From Verrucomicrobiales bacterium (GTDB lineage: Bacteria; Verrucomicrobiota; Verrucomicrobiia; Verrucomicrobiales; DEV007): 35,181 bases of DNA. The position numbers and the translations under genes are program-made. The notes below the pieces were generated by a model. The model ran no database searches. It was not told the origin of the DNA and worked only from the letters and a program-made list of their open reading frames with translations. Shown piece by piece: positions 24,684-33,007 of this stretch; the first letter of the stretch is position 1; every line of letters begins with the position of its first letter. The stretch spans positions 47,071-82,251 of the forward strand of contig JARGPH010000012.1 of NCBI GenBank assembly GCA_029213065.1, in the 5' to 3' direction.

Positions 24684-25751
24684 ATGAGGAAAATACTCCC
24701 AACTGCGTTAATCATTGCCCTGACCTCCACTTGCGTCTCTGACGCTCAAGTGAAGAAGAGCAGTGGTTTCTTTGGCTTCAACCGCGACGAGGAGCAGCTT
24801 TCATCGGGCCTTTTCCCAACCGAAACAACCACTCAGCCCGTCTCTCAAACGAGCACGGCGCCAGCGACGAGCGCCCCCGCACCTCCTTCACAGTCCTCAG
24901 CAGATCACGACGGCATCTTCCGCGGAGGCTCCCCCGCACCGGTCGCTCCGGTGTCCTACGTCATCGAAGAAGGTCAAAAGGTCGATACCTCGGAAAAGAA
25001 ATCATCCTTCTTCGGATTCGGGAAAAGAGATAAAACGGAAGAATCCGATGCCCCCATCGTGACGCCGGTGCCTCCAACCACACCTTACTTTTCAACCACT
25101 GACGATCCGACGGTCGCGAAACCCGCACCGGCGCCCGTGCCTCAAGCAGCTCCCGCTCCTGTGGCAATGGAGGAGAAGGAGGAAGATTTTGTCGCCGAAA
25201 GAACGGAGGATACCCCGGAATTCCAGACTGACGAAAAGGAGTCAAAAGGCGGTGGATTTTTCTCCTTTTTCAGCCGGAAAAAAGCTGAACCGGAAGCCGA
25301 TATGCCGGTCGTCGAACCGACAGCAACAGTCTCACAGACAGCTCCGGCCACTGCAACTGAGGTAGTGGCAAATACTCCGACAGAGGCGGCCGGGACCTCT
25401 GCCGGTTCGGACGAAAATATTTTCGAAGTGCCTTCCATGCCCCGCGCCGAGACAGAACCGGAGAAAGAAAAGGAGAAGAAAACCATTGCCGGAACTATTT
25501 TGTCTCCCGTATCGAAGATTCGCCCTCCCAAAAAGGAACTGGATTTCACCGGGGCGGAAACCATCATTGCCGACGGTGAAATCGTCAACGATGACGGACA
25601 GAGCCTTAACAGCCGCATCGTTACGACACAGGGAGACGGTAAGAAAGATCCTCCTAAAATCGTAAACGGAGTGAAGACCTACTCCTCCTGGGAAGACGTC
25701 GAAGGCAGCAGTGTTTCAGCGGCCGATAAGATCATTAAGCAGATCCGCTAA
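24684..25751 (+). CDS. Secreted Pro/Ala/Thr-rich protein with three FFxF motifs
   Basis: The protein is 355 residues from the ATG at 24684 (GTG 24681 possible). A signal peptide (MRKILPTALIIALTSTCVSDA) precedes a mostly disordered, Pro/Ala/Thr/Glu-rich chain. Three lysine-flanked aromatic motifs recur: KKSSGFFGFN (~24-33), KKSSFFGFGK (~105-114) and KGGGFFSFFSRK (~188-199), about 80 residues apart. The C-terminal ~100 residues are more ordered (ELDFTGAETIIADGEIVNDD, then TQGDGKKDPPKIVNGVKTYS). I do not recognise a family. Repeated short motifs in a flexible chain suggest a scaffold that docks a partner several times in the periplasm or at the outer membrane. Confidence 0.65.
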   Translation: MRKILPTALIIALTSTCVSDAQVKKSSGFFGFNRDEEQLSSGLFPTETTTQPVSQTSTAPATSAPAPPSQSSADHDGIFRGGSPAPVAPVSYVIEEGQKVDTSEKKSSFFGFGKRDKTEESDAPIVTPVPPTTPYFSTTDDPTVAKPAPAPVPQAAPAPVAMEEKEEDFVAERTEDTPEFQTDEKESKGGGFFSFFSRKKAEPEADMPVVEPTATVSQTAPATATEVVANTPTEAAGTSAGSDENIFEVPSMPRAETEPEKEKEKKTIAGTILSPVSKIRPPKKELDFTGAETIIADGEIVNDDGQSLNSRIVTTQGDGKKDPPKIVNGVKTYSSWEDVEGSSVSAADKIIKQIR

Positions 25752-25824
25752 TCGATCCGGCTCTTCCTGCCTGTTTTTACTGGAAAATGCTTCATCTTGA
25801 GGCAGCATTGGACGCTCGGTGTCA

Positions 25825-27381
25825 ATGTCTCCCTCACTTTCTCAGTCCCCTTTCCTCAGTCGCTCGATCTGGCTTGTTTCCGCCGTTCTCGTTGCGAGAC
25901 TGATCTACGCATGGATTGTTCCGGTCAATCCAGCCGGAGACGAGGCCTACTACTGGGACTGGGGCCGCCAGCTTGATTACGGCTACTATTCGAAGCCGCC
26001 TTTCATCGCCTGGCTCTATGCCTTTGTCGACTGGATTGGCCAGGGCTCTCTCTTCGGTATTCGCGCAACCGCCGCAGTTCTCGGAACGGCCTCGGTGCTC
26101 CTGCTCTATTTTCTGACGGCATCTCTTTTTGATCCGAAAACCGGATGGATCGCTGTCGTCCTCGGTCTCATAGCTCCTGCCAATTCCGTTCTCAGTTTCT
26201 TTCTCACGATCGATGCCCCCCTCGTCTTCACCTGGACCACCGCTCTCTGGATGCTGTGGCGTTACCTTTCCGGAAAAGGCGGCGCGGGTACACTAATCGT
26301 TCTCCTTTTCGCTCTCGGTATAGGTCATCTCAGTAAACAGATGATGATGATCTTCCCGGTTCTTACCGTTGTCTACCTGGCACTGAATGAGGATACACGA
26401 CACCACCTGAAGCGCCCCGCCTTGCTCCTTACCCTCCTCGGTTCGTATCTCTTCCTCGCACCACCTCTGATCTGGAACGCCCAGAATGATTGGATCACCT
26501 TCCAGCACACCGGTCATCATTTTGAAGTGGAAGAAGCCGACGGCTCTGTTCTCATTGAGCGAATCGGTGGTTTTCTTTCCTTCTTCGGAAGCCAATTCGG
26601 AGTGCTTTCACCTGTTACCGCCTTTCTCGCCTACAGCCTCTGCATTCCCGGCTTGTTCATCATCCGTAAAGCGGCAGCCCCGATCCGTTTCTGCCTCACC
26701 TTCAGCGCGATTCCGCTCGCCGGGCTGCTGGTTCTCGCGATGCGTCAGGAGTTACAGCCCAACTGGCCCGCCGTCTTCTATATGACCGCGATTTCTCTGA
26801 CCGCAGGCTGGTATACGGGCCGTGTTACCCTCTTCAAGTTTCCCCTCATCTCCTGGCGTAAGCTTCTCCCCGTTACCATTTCAATCGGCTTATTTCTCGT
26901 TCTCTACTTCTATGCAGGGCCGATGTTTTTCGAGGCCATCGGAAAGCCGGGCCACACGGCCGATCCTGAGCGCCGCCTTATGAGCCATGATCTCGTCGCC
27001 GATGAGGTCGAGATGATTCGCCGCGAGCAACCCGATGCCGACACTCTGTTTCTCGCTGTGATCGGCCACCGCGATCTCATCAGTCACCTTGCCTTCGGCC
27101 TCCCCGATCAACCACGGGTCTACGGCTGGCACGGACAGGACAAAATTTTGTCACAATATGATCTCTGGCCCAATCCCGAAGACGACGGCTTCGCCGGCAA
27201 AAACGGGCTGATTGTGCATTGGGGAGCCACCGCAGCACTCCCGGCCAAAGTCGCGAATGCTTTCACCTCAGTGAAAAAGCTTGAGGAATTCACCGTGCCC
27301 TTCGGCTATGATGTCGAAAGGACCTACACCGTATTCCGGGGCGAAAACTTAAAATTCTGGCCCGAGAACGGCAGTAAATAA
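25825..27381 (+). CDS. Glycosyltransferase family 39-type membrane protein (ArnT/PMT-like)
   Basis: The 518-residue protein (ATG at 25825; GTG at 25819 is possible) has about ten or more membrane helices. The first periplasmic loop contains the DE pair and the motif DEAYYWDWGRQLDYGYYSKP, the catalytic region of GT39/ArnT-like enzymes that take sugars from polyprenyl-phosphate. The C-terminal ~100 residues form a soluble domain (SHDLVADEVEMIRREQPDAD). It lies 16 nt upstream of a GT2 enzyme of the dolichol-phosphate-mannose-synthase type, which would make its lipid-linked donor. The acceptor (lipid A, protein or polymer) is unknown. Confidence 0.88.
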   Translation: MSPSLSQSPFLSRSIWLVSAVLVARLIYAWIVPVNPAGDEAYYWDWGRQLDYGYYSKPPFIAWLYAFVDWIGQGSLFGIRATAAVLGTASVLLLYFLTASLFDPKTGWIAVVLGLIAPANSVLSFFLTIDAPLVFTWTTALWMLWRYLSGKGGAGTLIVLLFALGIGHLSKQMMMIFPVLTVVYLALNEDTRHHLKRPALLLTLLGSYLFLAPPLIWNAQNDWITFQHTGHHFEVEEADGSVLIERIGGFLSFFGSQFGVLSPVTAFLAYSLCIPGLFIIRKAAAPIRFCLTFSAIPLAGLLVLAMRQELQPNWPAVFYMTAISLTAGWYTGRVTLFKFPLISWRKLLPVTISIGLFLVLYFYAGPMFFEAIGKPGHTADPERRLMSHDLVADEVEMIRREQPDADTLFLAVIGHRDLISHLAFGLPDQPRVYGWHGQDKILSQYDLWPNPEDDGFAGKNGLIVHWGATAALPAKVANAFTSVKKLEEFTVPFGYDVERTYTVFRGENLKFWPENGSK

Positions 27382-27396
27382 CCATTTCCGATTGCT

Positions 27397-28179
27397 ATGA
27401 AATCTCCCGGCTACACTTCTCCTTTCGAGCAAACGAAAGGCCTCAGAACCTCCGCTCCGACTTTCGACACCGTGAGCGTCGTCGTTCCCTTCTACAACGA
27501 AGAAGAGTGCGCTGAGTTCGTTCTTAAAGAAATCGTGGAATGCCAGCCCGACGCCGAGATCGTGGCGGTGGATGACGGAAGCACCGATGGGACCTGGGAC
27601 ATTCTCTGCAGCGTCGAAGGTGTCACCCCGGTTCGCCTCACCGAGAACCGCGGCCAAAGCGGAGCCCTCTACGCGGGCCTCAAATTTGCTTCCGGCGACA
27701 TTCTCGTGATGCTCGACGGTGACGGTCAAAATGACCCGGCCGATATCGGAAAACTCGTCGAACTCGTTCGTGGAGAAGGCTGCGATGTCGCCGTCGGAAG
27801 ACGGGCCAAGCGAAAAGACACCTGGAGCAAACGAACCGCCTCCAAAATCGCCAACCGGATTCGTCGCTGGTTCATTCACGACGGCATCAGCGACACCGGT
27901 TGCTCTCTGAAAGTGATCCACCGCGACTACGTCGATCTACTTGTCCCCTTCAACGGACTGCACCGTTACCTCGCCGGAATCTTTACTCATGCCGGTCTTC
28001 ACATCGCCGAAATCGATGTGAATCATCGCGAGAGGAAAGCCGGCACTTCGAAATACACCAATCTCGACCGTGCCATCCGCGGTGTATACGATCTTATCGG
28101 CGTCTGTTGGCTCTTGAAGCGAGGTGTCATCATCCCTCAGCTTGAAGCAGGCGGCAAAAAGGACGAAGCTTCGAGGTGA
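27397..28179 (+). CDS. Family 2 glycosyltransferase (polyprenyl-phosphate sugar synthase, DPM1-like)
   Basis: A 260-residue, largely soluble GT2 enzyme. The nucleotide-sugar motifs are [48 protein letters not shown] and the DxD-like LDGDGQNDP, then [14 protein letters not shown] and [11 protein letters not shown]. These match polyprenyl/dolichol-phosphate mannose or glucose synthases, which transfer a sugar from a nucleotide donor to a lipid phosphate on the cytoplasmic face. No C-terminal membrane helices are evident, as in the shorter DPM1-type. Placed right after the GT39 gene, it probably supplies its donor. Confidence 0.92.
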   Translation: MKSPGYTSPFEQTKGLRTSAPTFDTVSVVVPFYNEEECAEFVLKEIVECQPDAEIVAVDDGSTDGTWDILCSVEGVTPVRLTENRGQSGALYAGLKFASGDILVMLDGDGQNDPADIGKLVELVRGEGCDVAVGRRAKRKDTWSKRTASKIANRIRRWFIHDGISDTGCSLKVIHRDYVDLLVPFNGLHRYLAGIFTHAGLHIAEIDVNHRERKAGTSKYTNLDRAIRGVYDLIGVCWLLKRGVIIPQLEAGGKKDEASR

Positions 28180-28220
28180 TTTCACTTTCGCCGACGCCTT
28201 CATTTCTCTAGAATCGTCTT

Positions 28221-28607
28221 ATGAGAATCCAAATCATCACGAGTCCTCTTCTTCTCGCAATGGTGATGGCGCTCCCGATGACCGCCTGCGTTGAGACGAG
28301 CAGCACAGCATCTTCGTTGAACTCCGGCTCAGCCACTACCACGGCAACCGCCCCGCAGGAGAAACTCACCAAGCACGACGCCGCATTGAGATTTCTCACC
28401 GCCTTCATCCGATTGGATCGGGGGATGGCCCTGCAATACGCCACGCCCGAAGCGGTCAGTAAGCTGAACTGGAACATGCCGCACGGCGGTAACATTCCCT
28501 ACTACGACGACAAGATGATCCTCTACTACAGAGGAGGACTCGCCAAAGTCTACTTTCAGGAAGACGCCAACGGAAGCTTCCGCGTTTCCAATCTCCACGT
28601 TTACTAG
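28221..28607 (+). CDS. Small lipoprotein, unknown
   Basis: A 128-residue protein with a lipoprotein signal (LLLAMVMALPMTAC; lipobox cysteine C23), a Ser/Thr-rich linker and a small folded end with DAALRFLTAFIRLDRGMALQ, MLYYRGGLAKVYFQ-like strands and SFRVSNLHVY. I do not recognise the family. A TAGAAT at 28209-28214, 6 nt before the ATG, could be a leaderless -10 box, but no good -35 is present. It is 41 nt after the GT2 gene and may belong to that operon. Confidence 0.6.
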   Translation: MRIQIITSPLLLAMVMALPMTACVETSSTASSLNSGSATTTATAPQEKLTKHDAALRFLTAFIRLDRGMALQYATPEAVSKLNWNMPHGGNIPYYDDKMILYYRGGLAKVYFQEDANGSFRVSNLHVY

Positions 28608-28610
28608 GAG

Positions 28611-28832
28611 CCTTTTTCTTTTTCTGACTCCTAATCTTAATCTCAAAAGCCTAAGGCTCGGAAACACGCGGAAAAAATCGCAAATCAACTCTCTGATCCG
28701 CGAATTCAGAACCTCTTTATCTTGAGCTTCATCCCTGCTCCCGAATCTGAGTGAGCTGCTCACACCGTTGAACAGCCCCAAACTTGAGTAACAGGGATTA
28801 AGAGTAAGATTAGGAAAAAGAAAAAGAGTCTT
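28611..28832. repeat. Long inverted repeat of TTTTTC / CTAATCTTAATC elements
   Basis: The 331-nt gap 28608-28938 has no gene. Its left edge (28611-28644) carries CCTTTTTCTTTTTC, then CTAATCTTAATCTC; the right part (28794-28832) carries the reverse complement, GGGATTAAGAGTAAGATTAG followed by GAAAAAGAAAAAGAGTC. The arms are about 150 nt apart with an imperfect match (an extra TGACTC in the left arm). A palindrome AGCCTAAGGCT lies at 28648-28658. The same sequence type occurs after rpoD (13651-13680). This could be a mobile-element end, a bidirectional terminator or a dispersed repeat family. Confidence 0.55.
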
Positions 28833-28938
28833 AGCGAACCAGCCGTCGCCGGACGACCACTCGAAGCGAAACGCTACCGCACGATAGTTGCTTCAAAGCC
28901 TAACCGACTTTTTACCTTTTACGACGCGCAGCGTCCCT

Positions 28939-29958
28939 CTAGCGGAACATTTCGCGGGCGGAGTAGGCGACACCCAACGCTGCAGACCAGTCGCCTCCTG
29001 AGGCCCACTCGAATCGAGTCGTTACCTGATCGGGGTTGATCGGGCTGCGCTGGTAGACTTCCCAGGCACGCTCCGCGAAGCCCTCGCGAACCCAGTCCAT
29101 ATACTGATCACGGAAACTCGTTTCAGCGAGGCCGCCACCAATGACGACAAGCCCAGGATCAAAAACACGCACGAGGTCAGCAATCCCGTAACCGAGAATC
29201 TGCCCCTGCTGACGAAAAATCCCAATCGCCATTTCGTCACCGTCCGTCGCATAGTCACGAAGCGCGAACGCTTTCTCCTCGACCGTCTCGATCGCCTGAA
29301 TAGGGTGATCTTTATTCTCCTCTTTCGCCAACTCGAGTCCTACACGACGACGCAGCGCGACGAGTGAAACCCAGGCCTCGAGACAGCCCACTTTTCCGCA
29401 GGAACACTGAGGCAGCTCGCCATCATCTTCACGATGCGGAACGGAAATGTGCCCCACTTCGAGGGCCATTCCATTCGCGCCCTCATAAGCAGTTCCACCG
29501 GGAAGGACGAGTCCGCCACCAAGCCCTGTGCCGGGAGCAATCAAAAGCAACGCACCGTGGTGCTTGCGACGCACCGAATACTCACCGAGAGCAGCGGCGT
29601 TGCCGTCATTCGTCATGTAAACCGGCGTGCCACCGAGGCGGGCGGAAAAGGCATCGCGGATATTCGTTCCGACCCAGTCTTGCGCCAGATTGGCCCGTCC
29701 CCAGATCACGCCGTCACTCGAAGGCGCCGGCACATCCATTCCGATACCACAGACCTGATCCCGTGAAACGCCAATGTTCGAAGTCAACTGATCGAGCGCT
29801 CCTTCGAGCTGACCGAAGGTCGCCTCGTAGCCGTCTTTAACATGACTGCGAACCTCAACCATTTCGCCGGCGAGATCGCCTTTTTCATCCACCAAAGCGG
29901 TTTTCACCGTGGAACCGCCAATATCAAGTCCTGCAAAGTATTTCGCGTTTTCAGCCAT
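28939..29958 (-). CDS. ROK-family sugar kinase (glucokinase-like)
   Basis: The ATG at 29958 gives 339 residues; a longer frame to 30033 adds a basic tail without support. ATP-binding begins at AGLDIGGSTVKTALVDEKGD, the sugar-binding TNDGNAAALGEY and GTGLGGGLVLPGG follow, and the ROK zinc motif is complete: GHIS...CSCGKVGCLEAW. ROK kinases phosphorylate glucose, N-acetylglucosamine or related sugars; no HTH is present, so it is an enzyme and not a repressor. It is downstream of the FkbM gene on the same strand with a 154-nt gap. Confidence 0.92.
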   Translation of the reverse strand: MAENAKYFAGLDIGGSTVKTALVDEKGDLAGEMVEVRSHVKDGYEATFGQLEGALDQLTSNIGVSRDQVCGIGMDVPAPSSDGVIWGRANLAQDWVGTNIRDAFSARLGGTPVYMTNDGNAAALGEYSVRRKHHGALLLIAPGTGLGGGLVLPGGTAYEGANGMALEVGHISVPHREDDGELPQCSCGKVGCLEAWVSLVALRRRVGLELAKEENKDHPIQAIETVEEKAFALRDYATDGDEMAIGIFRQQGQILGYGIADLVRVFDPGLVVIGGGLAETSFRDQYMDWVREGFAERAWEVYQRSPINPDQVTTRFEWASGGDWSAALGVAYSAREMFR

Positions 29959-30112
29959 ATCTATATCCCGTTTAGAAAAGGGAAAAGGGATACGCTTTGG
30001 CCATGACGACGTCAACGGGAATTCATACGACAAATAGAATCGAAACGAAAGAAGCGCTTCTCAACCCGCTATTGAAGGGACACGTTCAAGCCGTGACGCC
30101 ACCCGGTGAAGT

Positions 30113-30991
30113 CTATGCGGAAACGGCAACGGGAGTCACTTCCGCAACGTCATCCGACGACGGCGCCACCGCGTTCGTCGGAAGAAAAAGCCCGTTGAAA
30201 TCAAACTCATCAGTGAGCTCATACCCGAGGCTGGAGAGCATCGCAAAAATCGATTTCCTCGATGAATCGAATCCGTTGAGATTGCCATCGTAGATCTCCA
30301 TGATGATCGCAGGGCGGTGCGTCTTCAGCATCTCCATCATCCCTTTGAGAGCCTCTTCTTCGGCTCCCTCGATATCCATCTTCACGAGCCCAACTTCCAT
30401 GCCGGTTTCCTCAAGGTAGTCGTTGAAGGCTGCGAATTGATCCAGTGCCTCCACCTGAACTTCAAATCGCTCGCCATCGCGGTGAGCGGGATCGGTAGGT
30501 GACTCAAGAGAAGACTGCCCGACATGCTCGGGGGGCTCGACGAAGGTCGCCATTCCCGCCTCTGAAGCGAGGGCAACACGGAAGACTCGTACGAGCGAAC
30601 CGAGGCCATTCACCTCGACGGAACGCTCTAGACAGTCAGCGGTTTTTGTTCCCGGCTCGAAAGCGGCAACGGGACATCCCACATCTTTTGCGACGCCGAG
30701 ACTGTGAAGCCCGAGATTGGCCCCCACATCGAGGAAGATTTTGCCCGGATCAGCATGCTCACGCAGCAAGCGGCAGGTCCTGGGCTCATAGGTTCCGAAA
30801 TAACGGAAAATCCGGGAGAGATGATCCCGGGGACGGACGAAAAGCTTCACTCCGGTTCTCATTTGAACCGGTTGCGGCAGGGTGTCGAGCTGATCCTTTG
30901 CCTCGTCAGAAAGCAGGGTGAACAAGCGGTAACGCCCTGTCGCAAAAGGCCAACAGTACATGAATTTGATGAGCAGTTTCGCAAAAAACAT
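30113..30991 (-). CDS. FkbM-family methyltransferase
   Basis: The 292-residue protein contains the SAM-binding loop FLDVGANLGLHSLGVAK and the following acidic strand (AAFEPGTKTADCLERSVEVN), then VGLVKMDIEGAEEEALKGMM, the FkbM DxEGxE motif. The family methylates oxygen atoms on sugars, polyketides or lipids. An N-terminal hydrophobic stretch (FAKLLIKFMYCWPFA) may bind membrane. Context is an SGNH hydrolase upstream and a sugar kinase downstream, which would fit glycan or polysaccharide decoration, but the substrate cannot be read. Confidence 0.9.
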   Translation of the reverse strand: MFFAKLLIKFMYCWPFATGRYRLFTLLSDEAKDQLDTLPQPVQMRTGVKLFVRPRDHLSRIFRYFGTYEPRTCRLLREHADPGKIFLDVGANLGLHSLGVAKDVGCPVAAFEPGTKTADCLERSVEVNGLGSLVRVFRVALASEAGMATFVEPPEHVGQSSLESPTDPAHRDGERFEVQVEALDQFAAFNDYLEETGMEVGLVKMDIEGAEEEALKGMMEMLKTHRPAIIMEIYDGNLNGFDSSRKSIFAMLSSLGYELTDEFDFNGLFLPTNAVAPSSDDVAEVTPVAVSA

Positions 30992-31096
30992 GAGGCGTCA
31001 AAGTGAGTCCAGAATCGTTAAGCCTTTCGAATCATTTCGATCAGCGGATCAACTGAATTACAAAAATACTCGTTTTTATAGTATTTGTCAATTTGC

Positions 31097-32212
31097 TTAG
31101 CGCTCCGCGAGCATCGCTTTGATCCACGCATACACATTTTTCCCTATCGCTTCGTATCCCGCGTCATTGGGATGCACCGCGTTATCCTGCGGGTATCCGA
31201 GATGCGGATCGACACTGTGAGCGGTGGGAACGACGAAGATGTTCTCTCTCTCCCGCCCTGAAAAGGCCTCAAGCTGCCGCTGCACGAGCCGGTATTGAAT
31301 ACGCCGCCAGCCGTCCCGTGTGTAACTTTTCCCGTAGTTCGCGACAAAGGCCCCTTCCCTGTCATTCGGTGCCGGGGTGAGCCCAATCCCGATGATCGCA
31401 TTCGGCGCGGCCTCTCTCAGCGATGCGAGAAAAGTCTCAGCCTGTTTCATCATCGCATCGATCTTCGCCTCGATCGCCGCAGGGTCTTCAGGATTGGCAT
31501 GGAAACAATCGTTAACGCCGAGAAGGACAAAAACAAAATCCGGCACATCCCCTTGGTGGAACGCTGAGAAATAACGGGAAACGTTGAGTTCGGGCTGACC
31601 TTTTTCGGAGAGGAAGACAAAAGGACTCGTGCGCGTTTTCCCGGTCTGATCTTCCTTCGGTTCATAGCGGGTATTGAACCGGCTCCATGTCCAGCCGCCA
31701 TAGCCTTCGTGAAAAACATTCGGCGTCGCCGACTTCGGATGATGGGTCCCCATGAATCTCCATTTTGGATTACCCGGTTCATCGAGGAGCTCCGCAATGG
31801 CGTTTGGATAACGGGACGCATGGGTGAGACTGTCTCCGACGATAAGAAGTGAGAGTTCCCTTCTCTCACCCGCATTGGCCGGGACCACTCTCACGGTGAG
31901 TGACGCGGCAGTCGCAGGCCCCGCCGCATCACGGGCGATTCGAACCGTGATACGATGATCTCCGATCTCTCGTTCAGAAGCGCTCAAGTGCCACACCTCG
32001 CCCTCGAGTTGACCGACCGGGGAATCGACTTCGATCTCCAGTGGCGCGGTCGGCAATACGTCAACAAAACTGCGGCAGTGCAACGAAGTCGGCACCCCCT
32101 CCACGGCGTAAACGATTTCCGGAACGGTGACCGTCAGCGACGACTCAAGATCAGCCCCTTTCCCGCTCGTAAGAAAACCAACCACCAGCGTTGCTAAAAT
32201 CCACCTCATCAT
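31097..32212 (-). CDS. Secreted SGNH/GDSL-type esterase or hydrolase
   Basis: A 371-residue protein with a signal peptide (MMRWILATLVVGFLTSGKGA) and an N-terminal immunoglobulin-like region (~25-115). The SGNH hydrolase domain has all blocks: G126-D-S128 in IVGDSLTHASRYP, a glycine in EGYGGWTW, N234 in LLGVNDCFHAN, and the D343-H347 pair in DNAVHPND. Such enzymes remove acyl or acetyl groups from glycans. A possible promoter (TTGCTT, 17 nt, GACAAC, ending 7 nt before the ATG) overlaps the edge of the REP-like repeat. It is divergent from the pseudopilin cassette. Confidence 0.9.
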   Translation of the reverse strand: MMRWILATLVVGFLTSGKGADLESSLTVTVPEIVYAVEGVPTSLHCRSFVDVLPTAPLEIEVDSPVGQLEGEVWHLSASEREIGDHRITVRIARDAAGPATAASLTVRVVPANAGERRELSLLIVGDSLTHASRYPNAIAELLDEPGNPKWRFMGTHHPKSATPNVFHEGYGGWTWSRFNTRYEPKEDQTGKTRTSPFVFLSEKGQPELNVSRYFSAFHQGDVPDFVFVLLGVNDCFHANPEDPAAIEAKIDAMMKQAETFLASLREAAPNAIIGIGLTPAPNDREGAFVANYGKSYTRDGWRRIQYRLVQRQLEAFSGRERENIFVVPTAHSVDPHLGYPQDNAVHPNDAGYEAIGKNVYAWIKAMLAER

Positions 32213-32247
32213 GAGAATGGTTGTCTCAAATTAGCCCACCCGAAGCA

Positions 32248-32296
32248 ACGCCGAATGCATGGCCTCAACAGGGTCAGGTCAGAGACTTAACCCTGT
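32248..32296. repeat. REP-like palindromic repeat, copy 2
   Basis: ACAGGGTCA (32268-32276) faces TTAACCCTGT (32287-32296), and a flank with ACGCC, CAT and GCCTCAAC is shared with copy 1 at 9706-9780. Copy 2 is shorter and lacks the second CTAACCCT unit. It lies in the 210-nt gap between divergent genes. Confidence 0.6.
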
Positions 32297-32422
32297 CTAA
32301 CTCGCTCTTGCATCGGGTAGTTCCACTCCTTTTGCCTTTACGGGGAAGAATAATATCCTCACAATCGGCACGCAACCCCCTGCCCCCCCTGAAAAGTTCC
32401 CCGACTTTTCGATGCTTAGCTG

Positions 32423-33007
32423 ATGACCCCCGCTGAAGAAGCACCTCGTAGTACGTATGCATTCTCATTGATTGAGGTGGCAATTGCGCTGGCCATCTTT
32501 TCGTCAGGCATTCTCCTGCTGTTCTCAATGCTGCCGGGAAGTCTTTTCACGATGAAGGAGGCCTCCTCAAGGTCCATCGAAAGACGTATTGCAAGAAACC
32601 TCGTCAACGATTTGATGCTCAATGAATGGGAACGGCTTCATCAATTCGACAGCAGACAACTGGGTAGTCGACACTTCGATTCACAGGGCATCGAACTTTC
32701 TGAGTACGGGATGAATGCCATCTTCACAGCGAGAATCAAAATTCACTCTCGCGATGTAAATATTGATCCTGACAGAACACTGGAAGAAATCGATATCTCA
32801 GATTCCGGGGACTATTCGTTGCCGGATGACACCTACCTGGGAAAGTCAACAAGCCAGCACTCCAGGCGCATCACCGTTGAGATTACCGACGTGCCGCTTG
32901 AGACGTTTGACTTCGATGACCCGGAGAACGCTAAGCGCTTTCGGAGCTTCTCAACAGTGGTCGCAAACATGAAGGACACTGACTCGTTAAACAAACAGTT
33001 CCAGTGA
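32423..33007 (+). CDS. Verru_Chthon cassette protein B (pseudopilin-like)
   Basis: This 194-residue protein starts with a prepilin signal: a short basic leader, then AFSLIEVAIALAIFSSGILL with F at +1 and E at +5. The residue before the cleavage site is A, not the usual G. After the hydrophobic helix comes a soluble domain (SRSIERRIARNLVNDLMLNE). The order and type match the family found only in Verrucomicrobia/Chthoniobacter as part of a four-gene set. The stop overlaps the next ATG by one base (TGATG). The cellular role of the cassette is not known; a type II secretion/type IV pilus-like fibre or secretion device is inferred. Confidence 0.9.
   Translation: MTPAEEAPRSTYAFSLIEVAIALAIFSSGILLLFSMLPGSLFTMKEASSRSIERRIARNLVNDLMLNEWERLHQFDSRQLGSRHFDSQGIELSEYGMNAIFTARIKIHSRDVNIDPDRTLEEIDISDSGDYSLPDDTYLGKSTSQHSRRITVEITDVPLETFDFDDPENAKRFRSFSTVVANMKDTDSLNKQFQ

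Noticed and set aside
28608-28938. A possible small RNA gene in the gap
   Set aside because: Only the inverted repeat and a palindrome are visible; no promoter-terminator pair defines an RNA.
29959-30033. Longer start of the ROK kinase
   Set aside because: The added residues are not conserved-looking and the ATG at 29958 lies just before the ATP-binding strand.
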